From Spirochaetia bacterium (GTDB taxonomy: Bacteria > Spirochaetota > Spirochaetia > Treponematales > Breznakiellaceae), in NCBI GenBank assembly GCA_025997715.1, contig BNUY01000013.1, forward strand, positions 1 through 31,127: DNA of 31,127 nt. Direction: 5' to 3'. Below, in pieces: positions 24,724-31,127 of this stretch (position 1 is the stretch's first letter; each line of letters begins with the position of its first letter). A program made the position numbers and the translations under genes. The notes beneath the pieces were generated by a model, which was not told where the DNA came from, did no database searches, and saw nothing but the letters and a program-made list of their open reading frames with translations.

Positions 24724-26287
24724 GATATTCCTCCTCCGTGTTTACATTCCACACACCGCTTTTATCTTTACCGCCGGTTTTAATTATGTTAACGGCTTCC
24801 ATTGCCGTAAGCATAGAATGATCCATGTTGTTGTATTTATGCTGACCGTTTCTTCCAAGACAATAAAGGTTTTCGATTGAATCAAGATACGTTTTTATAC
24901 TATCTATTTCGCTGTATGAACCGAAATAAGCAGGATAGGCTTTTTGAATTTTAACACGGGTCGCATCAAGTACATCTTCCTTGTCGATAATATTTATTTT
25001 TACTAATTCAGCTATGGCAAAATCAATAAAGTCCTTGTCATTCATATTCCACATTTCGTCGCCCTCATTGCAGAAGTATTCAAGCCCGAGCCAAACGGTA
25101 TTCATGGGGTCGGCTACCATATAAGGTGACCAGTTGTTGAATATCTGTAACCTGCCAATACGAACATCCCGCTCCTGAATATAAATCCAGCAATCGGGCA
25201 CAATATTTTGAAGCGTTTTTATTTTGGTCTTATTTTGCAGCTTGAGCTTTTTGAGAAGTAAACCTACGGTGATAAAATCACGATATGGCAGTTCCTTTGC
25301 GGCATCGGCAATCGAAGCAGGCGCCTTTTCGCCGCTACCGTTTTTGATAGCTTCGATCAGGTCTTTAACAGGCATTGTTGAAAGGAGTACATCACAGGGA
25401 ATTGTTTCGCGTTTCCCATTACATTCAACTGTAACATTCTTTGATTGAGCATTTAAAACATCAATGCCAATAACCTTTGTATTGTAATGAATTGTCCCGC
25501 CTAAACCTTGTATTTTTTCGGCAACGATACTCCATAATTGACCGGGGCCCATTTTGGGATAAACAAACTGTTCAATAAGGGATGTTTGATTTGTCTTGTG
25601 ATGAGGATTAAAAATCTTTGCCAGTGCTTCTTTTATGATGGCGCTTATCGAAAGTTCTTTTACCCGTTGTGCACCCCAGGAAGCTGAAAGTTTAGAAGGA
25701 TGAACTCCCCAAACTTTTTCCGTGTAATCTTCAAAAAACATGCGGTAAAGATGTTTCCCAAAACGATTGATATAAAAATCTTCAAGGGAATTTTCTTTTC
25801 TCTTTTTTATTGAAGAATACAGAAAACTAATTCCTGCAAGAACAGTGTTAAAAAATCCCATATTAATAAAAGTCTGCGCTTTGAGGCTAATGGGATAATC
25901 AAAAAATTTTCTCCGGTAGAATATACGCGAAACCCGGTTGCGGATAAGCATGACTTCATCGGTTTTTTCGGGGTCGGGGCCGTCAACTGCATATGTTTTG
26001 TCTGTACCAAGCAGTATATCATCTTTCGCACCGTTTCCTTGAAGGGACATCATTTCTTGCCAGAAATCATTTACCAAGCAGCTCTTTGAAAAAAAGCGAT
26101 GCCCGCCAATGTCAATTCTATTACCCTTGTAGAAAAGAGTGGTGGAAATACCGCCAATACGGTCAGTTGCTTCAAAAACAGAAACATCAGCCCCCGGTAT
26201 TTCTGTTACTATTTTATAGGCAGCAGTAAGACCGGCGGGACCAGCCCCTATTACGGCGAACTTTTTTGGCGCATTACTTTTGTCCAT
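24704..26287 (-). CDS. FAD-dependent oxidoreductase, UDP-galactopyranose mutase-like
   Basis: A flavoprotein of about 527 residues. The N-terminal Rossmann motif [13 protein letters not shown] binds FAD, followed by [11 protein letters not shown] and GGHRFFSK, as in the amine-oxidase/UDP-galactopyranose mutase group. The C-terminal flavin-binding stretch is [18 protein letters not shown]. True mutases (about 370-400 residues) convert UDP-galactopyranose to the furanose form; this is a longer relative often found next to glycan genes, so a sugar-nucleotide or lipid-sugar reaction is likely but not proven. I choose the ATG at 26287, with AAAGG upstream, over the GTG at 26296. It overlaps the gtrA-like gene before it and the glycosyltransferase-like gene after it, giving a tightly coupled operon. 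Confidence 0.8.
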   Translation of the reverse strand: MDKSNAPKKFAVIGAGPAGLTAAYKIVTEIPGADVSVFEATDRIGGISTTLFYKGNRIDIGGHRFFSKSCLVNDFWQEMMSLQGNGAKDDILLGTDKTYAVDGPDPEKTDEVMLIRNRVSRIFYRRKFFDYPISLKAQTFINMGFFNTVLAGISFLYSSIKKRKENSLEDFYINRFGKHLYRMFFEDYTEKVWGVHPSKLSASWGAQRVKELSISAIIKEALAKIFNPHHKTNQTSLIEQFVYPKMGPGQLWSIVAEKIQGLGGTIHYNTKVIGIDVLNAQSKNVTVECNGKRETIPCDVLLSTMPVKDLIEAIKNGSGEKAPASIADAAKELPYRDFITVGLLLKKLKLQNKTKIKTLQNIVPDCWIYIQERDVRIGRLQIFNNWSPYMVADPMNTVWLGLEYFCNEGDEMWNMNDKDFIDFAIAELVKINIIDKEDVLDATRVKIQKAYPAYFGSYSEIDSIKTYLDSIENLYCLGRNGQHKYNNMDHSMLTAMEAVNIIKTGGKDKSGVWNVNTEEEYHEENTQ

Positions 26288-26805
26288 ATTTTGCACCTTT
26301 GAATATCAATAATTTTCGCGCCAAATAATTCCACATAAGCACAATTCCGGCGATAATAATTTTTACGATGAGATACCATTCCTGCCCAAACATACGAATA
26401 CCGGCATACATACCGGTTTCTGTTAAGGCAAGCCCGATAATGCCAATAACCGTGAATAAAATAAATGAACGGATTTTATGCTGTTTTGCGCTCTCGTCAA
26501 TTTGCTTAAATACAAAAATCAAAGAAAAGATGTAATTGAAAATAAGACCAGCAATAAAACCTACTGCCGTAGCAAGCAATATACCCGCTGTTCCCATGGA
26601 TGAGAATAGTACTGTTTTGGTAAGGTAGAGAACGCCGAAATCAACCAGAAAGGCGAGACCGCCTACAAGGAGATAACGAAAAAATTCAAATAGTATGGGG
26701 GAAAATCCCGAGAGGGGCTTGACAAAGTCTAACGAGGTGTCATAATTATCTTGGCTCTTGGCTCTTGGCTCTTGGCTCTTGGCTCTTGGCTCTTGGCTCT
26801 TGCAT
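26274..26805 (-). CDS. GtrA-family membrane protein, apparently phase-variable (out of frame here)
   Basis: GtrA-family proteins are small four-helix membrane proteins thought to help flip lipid-linked sugars for surface-glycan modification. The frame from the ATG at 26597 encodes only the last three helices (107 residues). The same frame stays open upstream to 26750 and beyond, and reads [19 protein letters not shown], exactly the missing first helix, but contains no ATG, GTG or TTG start there. The only ATG upstream is at 26805, directly before seven GAGCCAA repeats. With seven copies it runs into TAA just after the repeat; with six or nine it would enter the GtrA frame. A promoter-like TTGAAC-N16-TAGCAT (26840-26813) lies just before. 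I read this as a switchable gene in the OFF state; an assembly copy-number error is the main alternative. Confidence 0.7.
26751..26799. repeat. heptanucleotide microsatellite (TTGGCTC)7
   Basis: Seven perfect head-to-tail copies of TTGGCTC, read as GAGCCAA on the coding minus strand, followed by a partial TTG. The tract begins two codons after the ATG at 26805 and ends one base out of frame with the GtrA domain. Seven is not a multiple of three, so each gain or loss of a unit changes the reading frame, while gain or loss of three restores it. Confidence 0.95.
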
Positions 26806-26869
26806 ATTTTTTATGCTATCATAATCTTCAAAATGTTCAACCCGTTCACGTCATTTTTTCCAGAAAATT

Positions 26870-26883
26870 TGGGGCATTCCAAA
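26870..26883. repeat. 14-bp inverted repeat, right boundary of glycan cassette
   Basis: TGGGGCATTCCAAA, the inverse complement of the copy at 23030-23043. The segment between the cassette's first ATG (26805) and this repeat is AT-rich and holds a weak promoter; the coaD remnant begins 40 bases further on. Confidence 0.4.
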
Positions 26884-26922
26884 TTTCGGCCTCTCAGGTC
26901 CGGCTTACGGCGGGGTCCAGTT

Positions 26923-27173
26923 CTAAAAAACCTTCCGCAGCGCCTCCGCCGCCAAAGGGGGAACCAGGGCGGAAAGGTCCCGGTGGAAGGAGGCCAGCTC
27001 CTTTATGGCCGAAGAACTCAGGAGCGTATACCGGGGGTCGGGGGCCGGGTTTGATCAGTTGGGAAACCATGGCTATCCGCCCCTCCAGGGGAAAGAGGGT
27101 CTTTTTTTGGCGATTTTCCGCCAGGACCACCACCAGTTCGTCAAAAATGGCGGCGGCCCGCTCTATTATATTA
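26923..27173 (-). pseudogene. coaD: coaD remnant with internal deletion
   Basis: On minus this reads NIIERAAAIFDELVVVLAEN and then KKTLFPLEGRIAMVSQL, clearly the second helix and following strand of phosphopantetheine adenylyltransferase. It then jumps, in a different frame, to PRYTLLSSSAIKELASFHRD and the normal C-terminus ending LRKVF-stop. The start region with the nucleotide-binding T/HxGH motif and about 70 central codons are missing, so it cannot be active. Its last 114 bases (26923-27036) are identical to the end of the coaD gene at 31014-31127, down to the stop codon, so the copy is recent or kept alike by recombination. Confidence 0.8.
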
Positions 27174-27315
27174 CGGAAATAACTTTGAACAATCATACAA
27201 TTCGCAGGCTGCGGTTGATACCGAAGGAAGTATGCTGATAGCAATGATAAAAACGAATTGGTTCCGGCTGTGAACAGTGTTGCCGGTCTTGGTACCTCTG
27301 ACGGGTAAGCGCACC

Positions 27316-27338
27316 GGTGCCAGGCAGTGCCTGGCGCC
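27316..27338. repeat. GGCGCC-type palindrome
   Basis: GGTGCCAGGC-AGT-GCCTGGCGCC forms a ten-base stem with one G-T wobble. Similar short palindromes lie at 27945-27957 and 28893-28905. It sits past the toxin gene end; the 27174-27315 stretch shows no gene. There is no good T run on the minus strand, so termination is uncertain. Confidence 0.45.
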
Positions 27339-27381
27339 GCATTTTAAGAAGGGTGGAAGAAAGGAGTGTGATTTGAAGCGA

Positions 27382-27654
27382 TTAGAACAGATCGGAGTGG
27401 GTTCCGGTACGATGAAAGGTAACGGTTTCGGCCGCCGGGTCGATTTCATAAATCAACACCCAATCGCCCTGAACATGACAATCAAAGCTTCCTTCCCATT
27501 CGCCGTGCAGGGGGTGGTTTTTGCAGCGGAGAGGCAGCGGTTGTTCGTTAATAAGCAAGCCCATTACATTGAGGATTTTGCTCATATCCCTGCCCCGTTT
27601 TTCCGCCAGGGCAAATTCATGTTTGAAACGTGTAGTGCGTTTGACTGCAAGCAC
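27382..27654 (-). CDS. YafQ-family toxin (mRNA interferase) of a type II TA pair
   Basis: A 90-residue RelE/ParE-fold toxin. The family's active-site pattern is complete: H47, H60, D64-W65, H86 and F90 (in HPLHG, CHVQGDW and RTGTHSDLF), with the same spacings as the catalytic residues of E. coli YafQ, except for a two-residue insertion before the final His. YafQ enzymes cut mRNA on the ribosome, mainly at AAA codons, and slow growth when free of antitoxin. The start is GTG at 27654, three bases after the antitoxin stop, so both are translated together. Nothing suggests inactivation. Confidence 0.9.
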   Translation of the reverse strand: MLAVKRTTRFKHEFALAEKRGRDMSKILNVMGLLINEQPLPLRCKNHPLHGEWEGSFDCHVQGDWVLIYEIDPAAETVTFHRTGTHSDLF

Positions 27655-27657
27655 GCC

Positions 27658-27897
27658 CTAACTCCGCAGATCCGCCAGCAGTTCCTCAAGGGAATGGAAG
27701 GTCGGAGAGGGAATCTCACCACGCATCATGGCCCTGCCTTCCCGAATAGCCGCGGCGGTTTCGGCGTTGGGCGTGTGATCCAGGCGGCATTCTCCGTCCA
27801 TGCCTATATCCTCAATCCTCCCTTGCGTAGCAAGTTCTTGCCGGAGGACCTCACCCTTCGGGTGGGCGGGTATTTCAACAGTTTGTTCTATGGTCAT
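27658..27897 (-). CDS. antitoxin partner of the YafQ-type toxin
   Basis: A 79-residue protein preceding the toxin, as is usual for these pairs. It is acidic, with a C-terminal segment ETAAAIREGRAMMRGEIP ending SLEELLADL, which resembles the toxin-wrapping tail of RelB/DinJ-type antitoxins. The N-terminus (TIEQTVEIPAHPKGEVL) looks like a beta-strand DNA-binding dimerisation region, but the ribbon-helix-helix pattern is not clear, so the DNA-binding fold is uncertain. The ATG lies six bases after a good -10 box and has no Shine-Dalgarno. It should neutralise the toxin and repress its own promoter. Confidence 0.8.
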   Translation of the reverse strand: MTIEQTVEIPAHPKGEVLRQELATQGRIEDIGMDGECRLDHTPNAETAAAIREGRAMMRGEIPSPTFHSLEELLADLRS

Positions 27898-27903
27898 ATT
27901 CTA

Positions 27904-27932
27904 AATATAGTATGAAAAAGGTGGCGTGTAAA
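27904..27932 (-). promoter_or_regulatory. toxin-antitoxin promoter, possibly leaderless
   Basis: Read on minus: TTTACA at 27932-27927, 17-base spacer, TATATT at 27909-27904. The predicted transcription start falls on the antitoxin ATG (27897). Confidence 0.55.
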
Positions 27933-27944
27933 GGGGCAGCCACA

Positions 27945-27957
27945 GGCGCCTGGCGCC
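27945..27957. repeat. GGCGCC-type palindrome
   Basis: GGCGCC-T-GGCGCC, a near-perfect palindrome just outside the toxin-antitoxin promoter and after the QueG-like gene's 3' end. With the copy at 27316 it brackets the toxin-antitoxin pair. Confidence 0.4.
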
Positions 27958-27978
27958 AGTACCCCATTTAATCTAAAT

Positions 27979-28812
27979 TCACAATGGGATTTTATCCTCA
28001 CACGGAACGCCTGTTTGACACAATCCACATCCGGAACCTGCTTTTGCATCTCCTCCATAAGAAACGGCTAATTTCCTTGAAGCCGGACCATAGACATATT
28101 TAAAACATTTGAAATGGTTATGCCCTTTTTCAGTAATGGCATGTACCGGGCACCGCTTAATACAAGCGCCGCATTTGTTTTTACGGTAAAAAAGGCAATT
28201 TTCTTTATAGTCTTTTGCCTTTATTTCGTCAGCTTCCAGTATCAAATCCGTCACCACAGAAATAAGGTTACTAGTTATTCCTTTTTCAGTAATAAATCCG
28301 TCATTTAAGCTAAAAGTACCAAGACCGGCAGCATAAGCGATATGACGTTCAGACCACATTGAACTTAATCCGGTAAGGGTCATAAAAGGTTTAAACCAGG
28401 AAGCCGCATATGGAGAAACTGCTTTATATCCCATACCGGATAACAGCGATTCCATAAAAAGGCCAACTTTTTTAACCATCACGCCGCCAAAAGTACGGTT
28501 GAGTACCCACGCTTTAGACGGCCAATCTTTCTGTTTTCTGTTACTTTCGCTAATTTTCTTATTTATAGGCAATACAACACTGATAACGGTACCATTTTGA
28601 AAACTATTCTTTCCAAAGACCATTTCATAGGCTTCTTTTGGGGTTAAATGTTTACGGCCAATTATTTTCTTATAATCCAAAAACAAGGGATTATCCGCAG
28701 AAGCAAATTGTACGATCGGTTCATCATAAAAATGATCATTTGTCTCATTAAACCAGTTTTCTTTATCATGTATGACAAATTCCTTGATTGCCCGAATAAT
28801 TTTTTCCTTCAT
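27979..28812 (-). CDS. 4Fe-4S protein related to epoxyqueuosine reductase (QueG-like)
   Basis: A 277-residue protein. The C-terminal third has two iron-sulfur cluster motifs: C214, C217, C221-P in CGACIKRCP, then C236, and C262, C265, C271 in CGLCQTGVPCE. The preceding WSERHIAYAAGLGTFSLNDGFIT resembles the conserved RHxAxxAGLG(W/T) region of QueG, which reduces epoxyqueuosine to queuosine in tRNA with the help of cobalamin. It is shorter than QueG (about 350-380 residues) and differs at the N-terminus, so it may be one of the related 4Fe-4S reductases of unknown substrate rather than QueG. Start at 28812 lacks a strong ribosome-binding site. It stands alone on minus between the toxin-antitoxin pair and nagB. 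Confidence 0.75.
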   Translation of the reverse strand: MKEKIIRAIKEFVIHDKENWFNETNDHFYDEPIVQFASADNPLFLDYKKIIGRKHLTPKEAYEMVFGKNSFQNGTVISVVLPINKKISESNRKQKDWPSKAWVLNRTFGGVMVKKVGLFMESLLSGMGYKAVSPYAASWFKPFMTLTGLSSMWSERHIAYAAGLGTFSLNDGFITEKGITSNLISVVTDLILEADEIKAKDYKENCLFYRKNKCGACIKRCPVHAITEKGHNHFKCFKYVYGPASRKLAVSYGGDAKAGSGCGLCQTGVPCEDKIPL

Positions 28813-28892
28813 ATCATAGCTACTTTATACATAATCTTAATGACATACATTTATTTTATAATTTAGTCAATTATATGGGCAGCGCATTAGGA

Positions 28893-28905
28893 GGCGCCGG
28901 GCGCC
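28893..28905. repeat. GGCGCC-type palindrome followed by T run
   Basis: GGCGC-CGG-GCGCC, a five-base stem with a three-base loop, followed by ATTTTT on plus. No plus-strand gene ends just before it, so it is more likely a third copy of the repeat near 27316 and 27945 than a working terminator. Confidence 0.4.
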
Positions 28906-29000
28906 ATTTTTAGAGCGTGACTGTAACGGATTTTGCAAGCCCCGAGAAGCCGGGAAGATTACGGATTATAGGCAAAATGAGCGATAGGGCACTGCGCCGC

Positions 29001-29028
29001 TTGCGCTTTTCTGCCAATGGGGTATAAT
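29001..29028 (+). promoter_or_regulatory. nagBA promoter
   Basis: TTGCGC at 29001-29006, 16-base spacer, perfect TATAAT at 29023-29028, about 34 bases before the nagB ATG, which has GAGGAG as ribosome-binding site. No NagC- or NagR-type operator was recognised nearby. Confidence 0.6.
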
Positions 29029-29061
29029 AGTTAAGGCTTTGCGTTTTTATGAGGAGTTTTT

Positions 29062-29844
29062 ATGAGAGTGATTGTCAAAAAGGATTTTGCGGCGGCAAGC
29101 AAATGGGCTGCCGACTATATCGCAAAGCAAATCAACGATAAATCGAATGACCTTAAGCCCCTTGTGCTGGGGCTGCCCACCGGATCGAGCCCCCTCGGCA
29201 TTTACAAGGAACTTATCGCTATTCATAAACAAGGCCGGGTCAGCTTCAAAAACACCATCACCTTTAACATGGACGAGTATGTCGGCCTTGCTCCCGATCA
29301 CCCCCAGAGTTACCGTTTTTTTATGAATAGCAATCTTTTTAATCACGTCGACATCAAAATGGAAAACACCCATGTCTTAAACGGCTTGGCGGATAATCTC
29401 GATGCCGAATGTGAGCGTTACGAGCAAAAAATAAAATCCCTTGGCGGTATCGAGCTCTTTTTAGGCGGCATGGGGGAGGACGGTCATATTGCCTTTAACG
29501 AGCCCGGATCTTCCCTGGGTTCGCGTACCCGGATTAAAACACTGACCCCGGAAACACGGGTCATCAATTCGCGCTTTTTTGACGGCGACATCAATAAAGT
29601 GCCCACCACGGCGCTGACCGTCGGCGTCGGCACCATAATGGATGCACGGGAAGTGGTGATAATCGTCGGCGGACGGCGCAAAGCCCGTGCCCTTGCAGCG
29701 GCTATCGAAGGCAGCGTGACCCATATGTGGACCCTTTCCTGCCTGCAAATGCACCCCAAGGCGATCATCGTGTGCGATGAAGATGCCACGGACGAGCTAA
29801 AAGTGGGCACCGTCCGCTATTTTAAGGAAACGGAAGGTTTATAG
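29062..29844 (+). CDS. nagB: glucosamine-6-phosphate deaminase
   Basis: A 260-residue cytoplasmic isomerase-deaminase that turns glucosamine-6-phosphate into fructose-6-phosphate and ammonia. Landmarks are [15 protein letters not shown] (substrate phosphate loop, residues 37-51), NMDEYVGL with the catalytic Asp at 71, and [17 protein letters not shown] with the ring-opening His. Length is normal for NagB. GAGGAG lies eight bases before the ATG. The next gene, nagA, makes its substrate, starting seven bases after the nagB stop; together they feed amino sugars from chitin, mucin or peptidoglycan into glycolysis. Confidence 0.96.
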   Translation: MRVIVKKDFAAASKWAADYIAKQINDKSNDLKPLVLGLPTGSSPLGIYKELIAIHKQGRVSFKNTITFNMDEYVGLAPDHPQSYRFFMNSNLFNHVDIKMENTHVLNGLADNLDAECERYEQKIKSLGGIELFLGGMGEDGHIAFNEPGSSLGSRTRIKTLTPETRVINSRFFDGDINKVPTTALTVGVGTIMDAREVVIIVGGRRKARALAAAIEGSVTHMWTLSCLQMHPKAIIVCDEDATDELKVGTVRYFKETEGL

Positions 29845-29850
29845 CCACGG

Positions 29851-31017
29851 ATGAAGTCAATTTGTTTGCATAACGGGACGATTTTTGCCGGTTTTTCCCT
29901 GATGGAAAATTGCGCGGTGTTAATAGAGGACGGCGTCATTGCGGATGTCTTTTCCGAAAAACGTTTCCGGGGAAAAACCTTTGCCCCCAATGTCGAAATC
30001 ATTGACGTGGGGGGCGCCTATATCGCGCCGGGATTTATCGACACCCATATTCACGGTTCGGGCGGCTTCGGCGCCGAGGATGAGTCGGCGGATTCGCTCT
30101 TGGCACTGTCGGAATTTCTGGTGCAATACGGGGTCACTTCCTTTAATCCCACCCTCTATCCCAGCGCCGATATGCCCCGGGTCTTGCGCTCCCTTGCGCC
30201 CGCATTCGGCAAAGAAAAGGGGGCCAAAATGATGGGCTTTCACCTGGAGGGGCCCTTTCTCTCACCGGACCGGCTGGGGGTGCAAAAGCCGGAAACCCTG
30301 CATCCCGTTGACATTGCCTATATGGAGGAACTTTGGGATGCCGCCGACGGGCATATTGTCAACATGACCGTAGCGCCGGAAATTAAGAATATGCATGAAC
30401 TGGCGCTCTACTGTATCAAAAAAGGCATCGTGCTGCAGGCGGGACACACGAATGGGGCCTACGAGAATATGGTAGAAGGTATGCAGGCGGGTATTCTGCA
30501 CAGCACGCATCTTTTTAACGCCATGAGTCCCATGGAACACCGTAACCCTAACGCCGTAGGGGCGGTCTTGATACACGAGGAAATGACCTGCGAAATCATC
30601 GCCGACGGCTTTCATGTGCACAAAGATCTCTTTAAGCTTTTATTGCGAGACAAAAATTCCGACAAAATAGTGCTCGTCACGGATAGTTTAAAGCCCACCG
30701 GCCAGAGTGCGCCGCCCTATTTTGCGAATAATGAGGAAGTGGTGTTTGGCAGCGGCTTGTGGCTGCGGAAAAAAGACAAGGTCATTGCGGGAAGCGCCCT
30801 GACCATGATAAAGGGGCTTGAAAACCTGGTGCAATTCGGTTTTAACCTGGATGCCGCAGTGAGGGCAGCCTCGGCGAACCCCGCCCGCATCATGGGCTAC
30901 ACCAGGAAAGGCGCCATCATTCCCGGCTTCAATGCGGATATTACCGTCTTCGACAAAACCTGGAACATTCTTGCCGTGCTGGTGGAAGGGGATCTTAAAA
31001 TCAACAAGATAGACTAA
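29851..31017 (+). CDS. nagA: N-acetylglucosamine-6-phosphate deacetylase
   Basis: A 388-residue amidohydrolase that removes acetate from N-acetylglucosamine-6-phosphate before NagB acts. Visible motifs are the metal-binding DTHIHGSGGFG, HLEGPFLSP, QAGHTNG, STHLFNAMSPMEHR and the catalytic Asp in LVTDSLKPTG; the C-terminal SANPARIMG and GFNADITVFD are typical of the family. It is the second gene of the nagBA pair. The closing TAA overlaps by four bases the convergent coaD gene on the other strand, so the two transcripts run into each other. Confidence 0.96.
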   Translation: MKSICLHNGTIFAGFSLMENCAVLIEDGVIADVFSEKRFRGKTFAPNVEIIDVGGAYIAPGFIDTHIHGSGGFGAEDESADSLLALSEFLVQYGVTSFNPTLYPSADMPRVLRSLAPAFGKEKGAKMMGFHLEGPFLSPDRLGVQKPETLHPVDIAYMEELWDAADGHIVNMTVAPEIKNMHELALYCIKKGIVLQAGHTNGAYENMVEGMQAGILHSTHLFNAMSPMEHRNPNAVGAVLIHEEMTCEIIADGFHVHKDLFKLLLRDKNSDKIVLVTDSLKPTGQSAPPYFANNEEVVFGSGLWLRKKDKVIAGSALTMIKGLENLVQFGFNLDAAVRAASANPARIMGYTRKGAIIPGFNADITVFDKTWNILAVLVEGDLKINKID

Positions 31018-31127
31018 AAAACCTTCCGCAGCGCCTCCGCCGCCAAAGGGGGAACCAGGGCGGAAAGGTCCCGGTGGAAGGAGGCCAGCTCCTTTATGGC
31101 CGAAGAACTCAGGAGCGTATACCGGGG
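31014..31127 (-). CDS. coaD: phosphopantetheine adenylyltransferase, 3' end only
   Basis: The last 37 codons of CoaD, which joins ATP and 4'-phosphopantetheine to form dephospho-CoA; the rest lies beyond the window. On minus it reads PRYTLLSSSAIKELASFHRD, with the SSS/IKE phosphate-binding segment of CoaD, and continues LVPPLAAEALRKVF to a TAG stop at 31016-31014. It is identical over all 114 visible bases to the remnant at 26923-27036. Whether the upstream part is intact cannot be seen. Confidence 0.9.
   Translation of the reverse strand, partial: PRYTLLSSSAIKELASFHRDLSALVPPLAAEALRKVF

Noticed and set aside
27277..27915. A 212-codon plus-strand open frame
   Set aside because: It lies antisense to the YafQ-type toxin and antitoxin, both of which have family features, so it is a shadow.
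28893..28910. Hairpin plus T run as a rho-independent terminator
   Set aside because: No plus-strand gene ends nearby, and two similar palindromes exist, so a repeat is the better reading.

Overview
This window looks like a chromosomal segment from a host-associated spirochaete, most likely a Treponema. That is an inference. It rests on a DUF5312-type protein (as I recall, a family known mainly from spirochaetes) directly upstream of pgeF and argS, a relaxed spirochaete-style lipobox on the peptide-binding lipoprotein, and mixed base composition with GC-rich housekeeping genes beside AT-rich accessory blocks. No rRNA, tRNA, CRISPR array or complete insertion sequence was seen.

Layout, left to right. 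(1) 1-2140: a palindromic element, then a drug-efflux-type MFS transporter and its MarR-family regulator, both on the minus strand, each with its own sigma70-like promoter and a shared GTTGACA-n-GGAAACAA block. (2) 2384-4494: four plus-strand genes of unknown function with a phage-like flavour, begun by a promoter and a structured leader. A near-copy of that promoter closes the block and drives a VOC-fold protein. (3) 5051-12569: a type III-like restriction-modification operon (res ... mod) in which two AT-rich genes, an AAA/ABC-type ATPase and a small protein with an ExK nuclease-like motif, sit between res and mod with overlapping reading frames at every junction. (4) 12683-17029: DUF5312-type gene, pgeF and argS in a compact operon. 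(5) 17049-22895: a 23-bp tandem palindromic repeat, then a peptide ABC transporter in two convergent halves (two ATPases on plus; binding protein and two permeases on minus). A 221-bp MITE with an exact 8-bp target duplication sits between the halves and now supplies the stop codon of the second ATPase. (6) 23030-26883: an AT-rich envelope-glycan cassette on minus (GtrA-like, UDP-galactopyranose-mutase-like flavoprotein, polytopic glycosyltransferase-like protein), bounded by a 14-bp inverted repeat. (7) 26923-28905: a broken copy of coaD, a YafQ-type toxin-antitoxin pair and a QueG-like iron-sulfur protein, punctuated by GGCGCC palindromes. (8) 29001-31127: nagB-nagA on plus, converging on the 3' end of an intact-looking coaD on minus.

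Two systems stand out. The first is the ATPase plus nuclease-like pair embedded in the type III R-M operon, a candidate composite defence locus; the adjoining mod gene also has an AT-rich block where its target-recognition domain should be. The second is the gtrA-like gene. Its only good upstream start codon lies immediately before seven perfect copies of a heptanucleotide. With seven copies the start is one base out of frame with the GtrA domain; with six or nine it would be in frame. This is the layout of a slipped-strand phase-variation switch controlling a surface-glycan gene. Several promoters also place their predicted transcription start at or next to the initiation codon of a gene lacking a Shine-Dalgarno sequence, suggesting leaderless messages.
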